From: JBKQVT01 sp963727245
Lineage (GTDB): Bacteria > Planctomycetota > Planctomycetia > Pirellulales > Thermoguttaceae
Length of the DNA stretch: 64,000 nt
Assembly: GCA_963727245.1 (NCBI GenBank)
Contig: CAVSFO010000012.1
Span: forward strand, 186,001 to 250,000
Reading direction: 5' to 3'
A program made the position numbers and the translations under genes. This document shows, one piece after another, positions 48,658 through 56,499 of this stretch. Position 1 is the stretch's first letter. Every line of letters begins with the position of its first letter. The notes below the pieces were generated by a model that was given only the letters and a program-made list of their open reading frames with translations, was not told the origin of the DNA and did no database searches.

Positions 48658-51387
48658 TTACGCCCCCAATTTATCAAGGGGGTTGGCGAGGCTGTCAGGC
48701 ATATCGTTTCCAGCAGGGGGATAGCAGCCAACAACGCCATGAATCGTCGGCCGCCGGGAGATTTCTCTGTGCATCCGGATCGGATTGGTGGGCCGGATCA
48801 ATTCGCCGCTGGTTACTTCTTCGCGATGGGCTTGATTCCAGTCAACTCTTCGGCGCGCCGCACGAATCTCGCCGCCGCCGATGATCCCGTACATCGTCTT
48901 GCCGTCCTGGCCGACCTCCGCCTGAACCACCAGCACCCGTAGAGGCTGCTCGCTGGGCTTCCGCTCACGCAGGGTCGCAACGGCGGGGAGTGTCACTCGG
49001 GCCAGCTTGCCTTTGCCGTCAAGATGGAAGATGGCACGGCCCTTCTCAACGTCCGCTGCCGTCGCAGGACGGCCCAGCGGGGCAACGTCGGGAACGAACA
49101 TCGGATGCCACAGTGTCAGGCCGAGCGATTCCGCCTCGGTGGCGGTGAGCAAACGGAAATGGCCCCGGTAGCGGTCCAGCAATCTCTTCATGGCGGCCAG
49201 GCGGGCGTCGGCATCTTTCAACAGCGGGCTGTAGGGAGCCACCCCGACAACCAGGTCTCCGAGCTTCACGGCCACCTGATCGCACTTGCGTTCCACGGCC
49301 TGTTGGCGGCGGGCCGCCGGATCGGCAAGATACTCGGGGATCGATTGGCTGGAAGAACCCTGCCCGCTCGTCCATTCCAGACAATCTTTCTCGATTTTCC
49401 AGGTTGCCCCGGTCGGCTTGGTATCATCGAGTGGATCGCGGAGAATCGCCAGGCAAAAGGGATGCGCCAGCCACGCGCCTTCGTCATCGTGAGGCCCCGG
49501 CCCGACCGAAAGGACGCGCTCGACGACCAGGGCATGATAGGGATGGTTCGCAGCGGCCAGGGCATAGAGTGCCCGGTCGCACTCCGCAGTCCCGGCATGC
49601 ACGAGGGAGGCAATGATCGCGGTCAGTTCCACGGTGCCAGGCTGGTCATTTTCATTTGTGTTTGGCTCGTTGTTGCCCGGCAGCTTCAGCGAGCCCTTCT
49701 CCACGTCGCGGGCAAATGCTTTCAGGGGCCCGGGATCGCCCAGGTCATGGCAGGCCGTAGCGAACTTGCGCCGCATGCGGATGTCGGTCGCCGCCTTATA
49801 GCGGCGGGCAAGCTCCGCGGCGATGCGCTTGTCGTCCAATTCGACCAGGGGACCGAGGTAGCTGTCCTCGATCCTGCGACGTTCGTAGTCGTACAACTGA
49901 TCGCGCTGCCCGGCGTCGTGATGGGCCAAATCGCGGTCCATGGCGGCAAGGATGGCTTCCGCCGCCGTCGGCTTGGTGAACTTGGCCACCGCCGGGTTCG
50001 GCCGCTTGGCAGGAACGCCGAACCATTCGCTGAAAACCGTGGTGGCTATCGTCCGTTTCTCTCCCAAATTTGCCAGGTTGTGAGCCGCCTCGCGCACGGC
50101 CGTGAAGTCGGCTTTCGGGTCGGTGAGCTTCTTCATCATCCGCTCGTCGTAAGGCAGGCCGCCGTAGCGATTCCAGTATTCCCTCAATCGCCGGGCGGTC
50201 TGGGCGGCCGCGCCCGCGCCACGCTCGGTGAAATTGTCGCCGGTCGAAGCGGGCTCGAACACGCGCACTTTCAAGATCGACATGACCGCCGTCAGGGCCG
50301 CTTCGCGGACGCTGAGCACCGTGCGGCTGCGGGCGAAATCGCGCCAGAAGTGGACGGAACGGGTCAGTCGGCCGTCCTTCTCGACGGCGTCGATCAGGGC
50401 CGGGACGGCCGGATCGCCGATCTCGATGAGTGCCGCCACGCGGCGGTCCATCCCCAGCGGCACCCCACCCGGCTGCCCCCACTGCCGCGCATCCACCTCC
50501 TCCAAGGAATCGATGAGCCAGGTGATCTTCTTCTCTCGAGGCCAGGAGTCAAACCCCTGGGGCCAGTTCTCGGGCGGCGCCTTGCCGAATGTGCCCTTCG
50601 CCTGGCGCCGTTTCAATTCGCCGACAATCGCCCCGGCCTGTGCGTACTCCTTCTTGACCACGTCAGGGTAGAGCCGCAGCAAACGCTCGGCGTGGCCCAG
50701 GGCCTCGTCATCGGCGCGCACCATGTAGGCGTGGACCATCCCCGCGAAGGCCGGCCATGCCAGCTCTTCCTTGAGCAGGCGAACCATGCGGGCGTCGTCC
50801 GTTTCGTTCGGCAGTGCCTCTCGGTCGCCCTGTCTAAGAGCTTCGGCGGCCTGTCGGCGGGCCTGCGCCATGGCCTTGGCCGCCAATTCGGGCTGATTCA
50901 GGCGATAGAGCCAGGCAGCCAGCACCAGGTCCGGCTGATCGATCTGCCCGAGGGCGGTTCGGTGCATCCGCTGAAAGATGGCCCGGTGGTCTTCGTCTTC
51001 CGCCGCCGGCTTCTTGGCCTCGGCGTACCGTTGACGGCACTGGTCTACGAAGTCGATCTTCTTCATTCGGTCCTGGGCGGGGGCCGCGATGCTCTCTCCG
51101 TCGGCAAAAGAGACGGTCGCGGTCTTGCCGTTTTGGCCCGGCACGAGCCAGCCTTCGCGGAGGACGTCCCCTTCCGAGGCCCAAACGGTCCGGCACATCG
51201 TCTTCACGCGCACGTACTGTGCTCCCTGCGGATCGAAAAGGGACTGCTTCAGTAGGCCATCGAGGAGCTTTTGATCCGCGGCCGACAGCGCAGGCGGTCT
51301 CGCCGCCGGCTCAGCGGCCCGGGCTGGGGCCATCGCCACCACGGCGAGAATTCCACCGAGCAATTGCGCTGTTCGAGTTACCCTCAT
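48658..51387 (-). CDS. large secreted protein of unknown function with repeat-like helices
   Basis: 909 residues. MRVTRTAQLLGGILAVVAMA with ARAAEPAA is a signal peptide; ATG 51387 follows AAGGAG. The rest is mainly alpha-helical and may contain HEAT-like repeats (for example MDRRVAALIEIGDPAVPALI followed by DAVEKDGRLTR). Other segments are a region around IEDSYLGPLVELDDKRIAAE and a C-terminal beta part (GKTMYGIIGGGEIRAARRRV). I recognise no catalytic motif. Planctomycetes encode many such large exported proteins. The frame is intact over 2.7 kb, which in this window is worth noting. Confidence 0.75.
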   Translation of the reverse strand: MRVTRTAQLLGGILAVVAMAPARAAEPAARPPALSAADQKLLDGLLKQSLFDPQGAQYVRVKTMCRTVWASEGDVLREGWLVPGQNGKTATVSFADGESIAAPAQDRMKKIDFVDQCRQRYAEAKKPAAEDEDHRAIFQRMHRTALGQIDQPDLVLAAWLYRLNQPELAAKAMAQARRQAAEALRQGDREALPNETDDARMVRLLKEELAWPAFAGMVHAYMVRADDEALGHAERLLRLYPDVVKKEYAQAGAIVGELKRRQAKGTFGKAPPENWPQGFDSWPREKKITWLIDSLEEVDARQWGQPGGVPLGMDRRVAALIEIGDPAVPALIDAVEKDGRLTRSVHFWRDFARSRTVLSVREAALTAVMSILKVRVFEPASTGDNFTERGAGAAAQTARRLREYWNRYGGLPYDERMMKKLTDPKADFTAVREAAHNLANLGEKRTIATTVFSEWFGVPAKRPNPAVAKFTKPTAAEAILAAMDRDLAHHDAGQRDQLYDYERRRIEDSYLGPLVELDDKRIAAELARRYKAATDIRMRRKFATACHDLGDPGPLKAFARDVEKGSLKLPGNNEPNTNENDQPGTVELTAIIASLVHAGTAECDRALYALAAANHPYHALVVERVLSVGPGPHDDEGAWLAHPFCLAILRDPLDDTKPTGATWKIEKDCLEWTSGQGSSSQSIPEYLADPAARRQQAVERKCDQVAVKLGDLVVGVAPYSPLLKDADARLAAMKRLLDRYRGHFRLLTATEAESLGLTLWHPMFVPDVAPLGRPATAADVEKGRAIFHLDGKGKLARVTLPAVATLRERKPSEQPLRVLVVQAEVGQDGKTMYGIIGGGEIRAARRRVDWNQAHREEVTSGELIRPTNPIRMHREISRRPTIHGVVGCYPPAGNDMPDSLANPLDKLGA

Positions 51388-51580
51388 GTCTGGGCTCCTT
51401 GTAAGAACCGCGTTCCTGATCGTGGTGAATCACTTGCGTGGTGTGTTTTCCGCGCCAGCGCGCCACGGTGCCACGGGATTGCCCGTGACGGCACTCACCC
51501 GGCACGAGTGCCCGTTATATTAAGAAGAGAGGACTCCGCGCCCGTCGTCGCAAGTCCTTTAGTGAAAACACATTTTGAAG

Positions 51581-51665
51581 TGCCGAAGACAGGACTTGAA
51601 CCTGCACTCCCTTAACGGGAACTAGGTCCTGAACCTAGCGCGTCTGCCAATTCCGCCACTTCGGC
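51581..51665 (-). tRNA. tRNA-Leu (anticodon CAG)
   Basis: On the minus strand GCCGAAG (51665-51659) pairs with CTTCGGC to form the acceptor stem, with discriminator A at 51581. The anticodon stem-loop CTAGG-TTCAGGA-CCTAG puts CAG at 51631-51629. A long variable arm (TTCCCGTTAAGGGA) marks a class II tRNA, and GGTTCAAGTCC is the T-loop. The 85-base length, identity and fold agree with leucine tRNA. CCA is not encoded. Confidence 0.95.
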
Positions 51666-51926
51666 CCGGCACTCTCTCTTTTTAGAACAATCGCCGCCGC
51701 AAGGCAAGCCCCCCCGGTTGGAATACCCGGTCGGGGAAAAACGCGCACAAGGCCCGGGGAGAGCGACTCGCCAGCGGCACGGCCGGCACGATCCTGCGTG
51801 CCGGCCGGTCACACTTCCGGCTGGCCGGTGGTCGCCGGCCAGGGAGACGGGCCCTCCGCAGCCCGTGACCTATGCTTTTCCAGGGTTTGTTCAACCGACG
51901 CCATTAACGAACGTGGAGAACCAAAG

Positions 51927-53021
51927 ATGAAATCTCGCTCCCTAGGCCTGACGCTTGCGGTCGCAGCTTTGTGTGCCGTGTTGGGCAATCGACCGGCTGC
52001 CGCGTGCACCGGCATTCGCATTTTGCCCAAGGACGGTGCGGTCATCTACGCCCGCACCTTGGAATTCGCCGCCGACTTCCACTCCGACGTGGTCGTGGTC
52101 CCGCGGGGCATGGATTATGTCGGCAGCACCCCGGGCGACAAGCCCGGTCTTCACTGGCAATCGAAATACGCCAGCGTCGGGGCCAACGCCTTCGAGTTGC
52201 CGGTCATTATCGACGGCCTCAATGAGAAGGGGTTTGCCGTGGGCACGTTCTATCTGCCCGGCTATGCCAAGTACGAAACCCTCGGCCCCAAGGACCTCGA
52301 CCGGGCCCTGGCGCCCTGGGAACTTCCGCTCTTCCTGCTGGGCACCTGCGGCAGCGTGCCGGAGGCCGTGGCCGCCGCGCGCGAAGTCCGCGTCGTCGAG
52401 GTGGTCGAAAAGCACATGGGGCTGACGCCGCCCGTCCATTTCGTGCTGCACGACGCCGCTGGGCGCTGCGCCGTCCTGGAATATATCGACGGCACGCTCC
52501 GGGTCCACGCCAATCCGCTGGGCGTCATCACCAATTCGCCGACGTTCGATTGGCACCTCACGAACCTCTGCAATTACGTCAATCTGACCGTGAACAACGT
52601 GCCGCCGGTCGATCTGGCCGGCCTGAAGTTCTCGGGCTTCGGCCAAGGGACCGGCATGCTCGGCCTGCCCGGCGATTTCACGCCGCCATCGCGTTTCGTG
52701 CGGGCGGTGGCCTTCTCGCACTCCGCCCTGCCCGTCGACACGGCCTACGAAGGCGTCCTGCAAGCCTTCCACATCCTCAACCAGTTCGACATTCCCAAGG
52801 GTTCTGCCAGGTCGTCGGAGAATGGCCACGTAATCACTGATTACACGCTTTGGACCAGCGTTTCGGACCTGAAGAATCTCCGCTATTACATCCACACCTT
52901 CGAGAACCGCCGCATCCGCATGGTCGACCTGTCGCGGCTGGACCCCAGCGCCAAGGAAGTCAAGACGTTCTTGTTGCGGCAAGCGGAGGATGTCGAGGAC
53001 CTGACCGGCGCAGCGAAGTAG
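51927..53021 (+). CDS. choloylglycine hydrolase/penicillin acylase-type Ntn hydrolase, secreted
   Basis: 364 residues. A signal peptide ends at about residue 26 (RPAAA), leaving Cys27 of CTGIRILPKDGAVIYARTLE as the N-terminal nucleophile, exactly as in bile-salt hydrolases and penicillin V acylases. Other family signatures are VIIDGLNEKGFAVGTFYLPG, LEYIDGTLRVHANPLGVITN (catalytic Asn region) and SPTFDWHLTNLCNY. The enzyme cleaves linear amide bonds, perhaps N-acyl homoserine lactones or N-acyl amino acids, in the periplasm; bile salts are unlikely for an environmental planctomycete. GGAGAA lies 8 bases before ATG 51927. Confidence 0.9.
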   Translation: MKSRSLGLTLAVAALCAVLGNRPAAACTGIRILPKDGAVIYARTLEFAADFHSDVVVVPRGMDYVGSTPGDKPGLHWQSKYASVGANAFELPVIIDGLNEKGFAVGTFYLPGYAKYETLGPKDLDRALAPWELPLFLLGTCGSVPEAVAAAREVRVVEVVEKHMGLTPPVHFVLHDAAGRCAVLEYIDGTLRVHANPLGVITNSPTFDWHLTNLCNYVNLTVNNVPPVDLAGLKFSGFGQGTGMLGLPGDFTPPSRFVRAVAFSHSALPVDTAYEGVLQAFHILNQFDIPKGSARSSENGHVITDYTLWTSVSDLKNLRYYIHTFENRRIRMVDLSRLDPSAKEVKTFLLRQAEDVEDLTGAAK

Positions 53022-53045
53022 GCGTGCCGCCACGCGGCCTGAGTT

Positions 53046-53147
53046 GTAGGGTGGGTCGAGGGGCACCATGCGCAGCATGGTCGCGAGCCCCACCACAATC
53101 CGCTGAAAACTGGTGGTGGGGCTCGCTGCGCTCGACCCACCCTACAC
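53046..53147. repeat. TGTAGGGTGGGTCGAG inverted-repeat element
   Basis: TGTAGGGTGGGTCGAG (53046-53061) is the exact reverse complement of 53132-53147. An inner pair GAGCCCCACCAC/GTGGTGGGGCTC gives a 102-base, hairpin-forming, non-coding element between the convergent acylase and hypothetical genes. A diverged copy is at 31176-31313. I recall near-identical sequences in many planctomycete genomes, so it is probably a dispersed MITE-like family. Confidence 0.75.
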
Positions 53148-53179
53148 AGAAGCAAATCTCGCCGCCCCCGCGCGGACCG

Positions 53180-53833
53180 CTACGGCAACGCCGCGATGGA
53201 ATCGAGGACCCGCTTAATGTGCGTCAAAACGCCGCCCTTGTCCTCGTCCAGGTACTGGATGACGCAGACGACGCTGAACTTCGGGCCGCTCAGCAGGTAG
53301 ACCAGGCAGGTGTGGCCCTTCCCGTGCGCGTCGGTGTACTTCACCGCTCTGCCCGGCCCCTGGGCGCCGGCGAACTTGCCCGTAATGGGCCCGCTGGTCG
53401 TCGCCTTTTCCTTGCTGTGCATCTCGGCCAGAGCGTCGACCTGGGTCTTCAGCGCCGGTTCCACAGCCGCCGCCTCCAGCGGCCCGCCCAGGTCGGTCAA
53501 CGCGATGCTGAACCCCAGTTGATGCTTGATCTCCACGGTCCGCTGCCGATGGCTGCGATTATCGGTGACGCTGGCGGGCATGTCGTATTCGAGCCGCACC
53601 GTGTTGAGGCGAAGCACTTGGGTCTGGGCGATCCGCACCACGAGCTTGTACTCGGCGCCGGGCTTGCGGGCGCTTTGCACTTTGGTCGCCCGATCGGCCT
53701 CGACGCGGAAGCTCTCGCCGTTGATGAGCACCTCGTAGGTGGTCGGCGCGATGGCGTCCTGGTCGGCGCGGGCCGTCCCGCCAAGGACCGCCCAAATGGC
53801 GACGCACACGCAGGCAATGACCGGTCGCAGCAT
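53180..53833 (-). CDS. secreted protein of unknown function
   Basis: 217 residues from ATG 53833 (MLRPVIACVCVAIWAVLGGT, a signal peptide ending near ARAD). The mature part has beta-strand-like segments (YEVLINGESFRVEADRATKV; YKLVVRIAQTQVLRLNTVRL) and a C-terminal YLLSGPKFSVVCVIQYLDED that resembles a photosystem-P or stress-protein-like exported domain, with no catalytic motif. It is separated from the acylase by the palindromic element. The frame is open to 53896, but the upstream part lacks a signal peptide. I cannot name a function. Confidence 0.7.
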   Translation of the reverse strand: MLRPVIACVCVAIWAVLGGTARADQDAIAPTTYEVLINGESFRVEADRATKVQSARKPGAEYKLVVRIAQTQVLRLNTVRLEYDMPASVTDNRSHRQRTVEIKHQLGFSIALTDLGGPLEAAAVEPALKTQVDALAEMHSKEKATTSGPITGKFAGAQGPGRAVKYTDAHGKGHTCLVYLLSGPKFSVVCVIQYLDEDKGGVLTHIKRVLDSIAALP

Positions 53834-54099
53834 GAAACGCTCGGGAGATTCGGGGTCTGGCTTGTGCCGCGTGATCCGCGAGGCCGCCCATTTCAAACCA
53901 CCCTACCAGAAGCGGGGAGGAAATGCAAAGAAAAACCGCCGGGCACCCCTGTTGCCGGGCGGCCTTTCATGGCAAGATGGCAGCCGGGGCGGCCGGGGCG
54001 AAAGCCGCCGCCCAGACCCGGCACGCCGAGCAATCGGCTGCCCCTGCCCCCCCGTTTCCCGCAAGCGGGGGGTAAACTTAACCGCTTCCCGACCTTATT

Positions 54100-55044
54100 A
54101 TGGACGACATGAAACTCTTCAGCGGACGTGCCCATCCCGACTTGGCTCGACGTGTGTGCGACTACCTGGGATTGCCCTTGGGGCGGGCGGTGATGGGCAA
54201 TTATCCCGACGGCGAAATCTCCTGCAAGATCGACGAGGACGTCCGCGGCCGCGACGTCTTCGTCATGCAGCCCACCTGCCCGCCGGTCAACGAAAACCTC
54301 ATGGAATTGTTGATCATGATCGAGAGTCTGAAGCGGGCCAGCGCCGATCGCATCACGGCCGTGATGCCCTATTTCGGCTATGCCCGCCAGGACCGCAAGG
54401 ACGAAGGCCGCGTGCCCATCACGGCCAAGCTGGTGGCCAACATCATCACCCGCGCCGGGGCCGACCGCGTCTTGACCATGGACCTCCATGCCGCCCAGAT
54501 CCAGGGCTTCTTCGACATCCCCGTCGATCACCTCTACGCCGCCCCGGTCATCGACGATCACTTCAAGACCCTGGGACTGGCCGGCGACGACCTGGTGGTG
54601 GTCAGTCCCGACGAGGGGAGCATCAAGCGGGCGTTGGCGCCACATGGGCCGGCTGGGCGGGCGGCTGGCCATCATCGACAAGCGTCGCACCAGTGCCGAG
54701 CGGACCCAGCAGGCCCACGTCATCGGCACGGCCGTGGAAGGCCGCACCGCCTTGATCTTCGACGACATGATCAGCACGGCCGGCTCGATCTGCGGGGCAG
54801 CCCAGGTGATGCACGAGGCGGGTGCGAAGCGGATCTTCTGGCCGCCACGCACGGGCTGTTGGTCGGCGGGGCCGTCGGCCGCATCGGCGAGGCGCCCATC
54901 GAGGGCCTGGTCATTACCGACACCATCCCGCTGCCGCCGGACAAGACCAGTCCGCGCATCACCGTGCTGGGCATCGCGCCCCTTTTGGGCGAGGCGGTCA
55001 AGCGTATCCACTGGAACGAATCGGTCAGCGTGCTGTTTAAGTAG
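54100..55044 (+). CDS. prs: ribose-phosphate pyrophosphokinase, two compensating frameshifts
   Basis: About 315 residues. ATG 54100 or 54109 (MKLFSGRAHPDLA). It makes PRPP from ribose 5-phosphate and ATP for nucleotide, His and Trp synthesis. Motifs: PDGEISCKIDEDVRG, VFVMQPTCPPVNENLMELL, PYFGYARQDRKDEGRVPITA, VLTMDLHAAQIQGFFDIPVD, and the PRPP-binding loop ALIFDDMISTAGS. An extra C near 54640 moves reading to the second frame (HMGRLGGRLAIIDKRRTSAE) and a missing C near 54836-54839 returns it (LAATHGLLVGGAVGRIG). An essential single-copy enzyme is unlikely to be dead, so these look like sequence errors. Confidence 0.9.
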   Translation: MDDMKLFSGRAHPDLARRVCDYLGLPLGRAVMGNYPDGEISCKIDEDVRGRDVFVMQPTCPPVNENLMELLIMIESLKRASADRITAVMPYFGYARQDRKDEGRVPITAKLVANIITRAGADRVLTMDLHAAQIQGFFDIPVDHLYAAPVIDDHFKTLGLAGDDLVVVSPDEGSIKRALAPHGPAGRAAGHHRQASHQCRADPAGPRHRHGRGRPHRLDLRRHDQHGRLDLRGSPGDARGGCEADLLAATHGLLVGGAVGRIGEAPIEGLVITDTIPLPPDKTSPRITVLGIAPLLGEAVKRIHWNESVSVLFK

Positions 55045-55440
55045 GGGGATTTAGGGATTTAGGTTGTTCCTCCGCCCTCCGCCTTCCGCCTTCCGATGCA
55101 ACGCCTTCTTTGCCGCTCCATTTTTTACGTCGGATTGCCGCGACATAAGCGGTTTGCGAGGAATCCTTTGCATCGCTCCCGGCAATCGCAAGTTCATACA
55201 ACTTCTTAGGTACGTGTTGCAATTGGGCCAGAAAAACAACTCGAAAGAAGGGCTTGGATTTGGGGGAGTCGGGGGATTTGGGGATTGAGGGATTGAGGGA
55301 TTGAGGGATTGAGGGATTGAGGGATTGAGGGATTTGGGGATTTAGGGATTTAGGGATTTAGGGATTTGGACTTCCGCCTTCCGCCCTCATCCTTGATCAT
55401 TAACGTCACCGTCGTTATAGCGGAGCGGCTGGCCCGATTT
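55045..55440. repeat. simple-repeat-rich spacer with AGGGATTG/AGGGATTT octamer tandem
   Basis: Two CTTCCGCCTTCCG-type purine/pyrimidine tracts (55072-55098 and 55371-55385) flank a tandem array at 55270-55368. The array is about twelve units of 8 bases, first AGGGATTG, then AGGGATTT. A shorter GGGATTTAGG stretch follows the prs stop at 55046. There is no open frame of note. The octamer array can change length by slippage. From 55440 to 55828 I see neither gene nor clear repeat. Confidence 0.75.
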
Positions 55441-55828
55441 CAAGGCGAAGAAATGGGGCGACGGAAGGCGGAAGAAAAACAACAGGAGCCGCGGGCGTTA
55501 GCCCTCGGATGACGTTGCCCGTTCCCCGGCGCGGCGTCAGCGGCGTTCCTGGTTCCCGTCCTTGGCCCCTGACCCGGCTTCCTCGACCCCATTTTGCAGG
55601 GCTTGCTTTTGTACGCCGTAGCCACGTGGGGGGCTCCGGCCCGGGCGGTACTGACAATTTCGGCAATTCCTGGCATCTGACGCGTGATTGGGCCCGTCTT
55701 TTCGGAATTACCTATGGCGCCCCTCATTATTCGGGAATTCATCGCGAATTGGGCGATTACCAGAGACCGTGCATACCAGCCGAAGGGGGGTGCATTGACT
55801 TTTCATTGTAACTATCAGCGTTAGGTAT

Positions 55829-55857
55829 TGACTTTGTAAATATTCTATCCGATAATG
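55829..55857 (+). promoter_or_regulatory. sigma70-like promoter of the candidate defence operon
   Basis: TTGACT (55829-55834), a 17-base spacer and GATAAT (55852-55857) match the housekeeping promoter consensus at 5/6 in each box. They lie in the most AT-rich patch of the window, 64 bases before the first gene of the operon. A second TTGACT lies about 34 bases upstream. No operator palindrome is obvious here. Confidence 0.6.
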
Positions 55858-55921
55858 AATACGGCCTTGAGGACGCGCCCCACCGGGCTGTCGGCCCCGG
55901 CCTTTCACAGAGGTCGCTTCA

Positions 55922-56497
55922 ATGGCAGAAAACGAATCTCTCGATCTTGACGATCCCTACGGAAGACGATGGGACATCGTGTTCCAGTCGATACGCAATA
56001 ACGAACCGCTTGACAAAGTGGCCCAACGGGTTCGCAGAGCGATTTACCGCGGATTCCGTAACGCCCTGAAGCAACTCACAGAGTGCGGCATCACGCTCCG
56101 GACGCTGTTGGATAATCGCAACTCTCCGCTCGCCCTACGGCAGTTTGCCAAGATGGCCCTGGGGCACGATTATGTTCACCTTTTCGCGCAGGTTGCCTCC
56201 GCGTCTTCGCACCTTGATACGGAGGGTTTGTTGCGCGCCTTTGTTGGAGCGATTTGGGACGCCGCTGGGGACCGGATCGCTTACAAGATTGTGACGAGCG
56301 ATGGGCCAACGAGCCTCAATGGGATGCGGGACTACCTAGCCCGGGTCGCAGAACAAGTCGCGCCGGACGTTGACCGCATCGCCCGGAAGCTGGCTGAAGA
56401 CCCGTCATGGAAGCTGAGAATGCCGGCCGGAACAAACGATCAACAGGCTGATTCGACCCCAGAAATGTTGGCCATGTCGTTGTTGAGGAACGAGTAG
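55922..56497 (+). CDS. protein of unknown function, first gene of candidate defence operon
   Basis: 191 residues, predicted mostly alpha-helical, without signal peptide or membrane segment, starting MAENESLDLDDPYGRRWDIV. Notable segments are RRAIYRGFRNALKQLTECGI, TLRTLLDNRNSPLALRQFAK and LLRAFVGAIWDAAGDRIAYK; I recognise no family. GAGGTCGCTTCA precedes ATG 55922. It ends two bases before the QueC-like gene (TAG-TA-ATG), so the two are co-translated. By position it could be a partner or substrate of the QueC-like enzyme, as QatB accompanies QatC, but I see no sequence similarity to claim that. Confidence 0.75.
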   Translation: MAENESLDLDDPYGRRWDIVFQSIRNNEPLDKVAQRVRRAIYRGFRNALKQLTECGITLRTLLDNRNSPLALRQFAKMALGHDYVHLFAQVASASSHLDTEGLLRAFVGAIWDAAGDRIAYKIVTSDGPTSLNGMRDYLARVAEQVAPDVDRIARKLAEDPSWKLRMPAGTNDQQADSTPEMLAMSLLRNE

Positions 56498-56499
56498 TA

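Noticed and set aside
55270..55368. GGGATT repeats as a telomere-like end
   Set aside because: The array is internal, imperfect in unit length and flanked by ordinary chromosome genes on both sides.
55509..55811. 100-codon plus-strand frame before the defence operon
   Set aside because: Mixed composition, no homology I can recognise and no ribosome-binding site; it runs into the promoter region.
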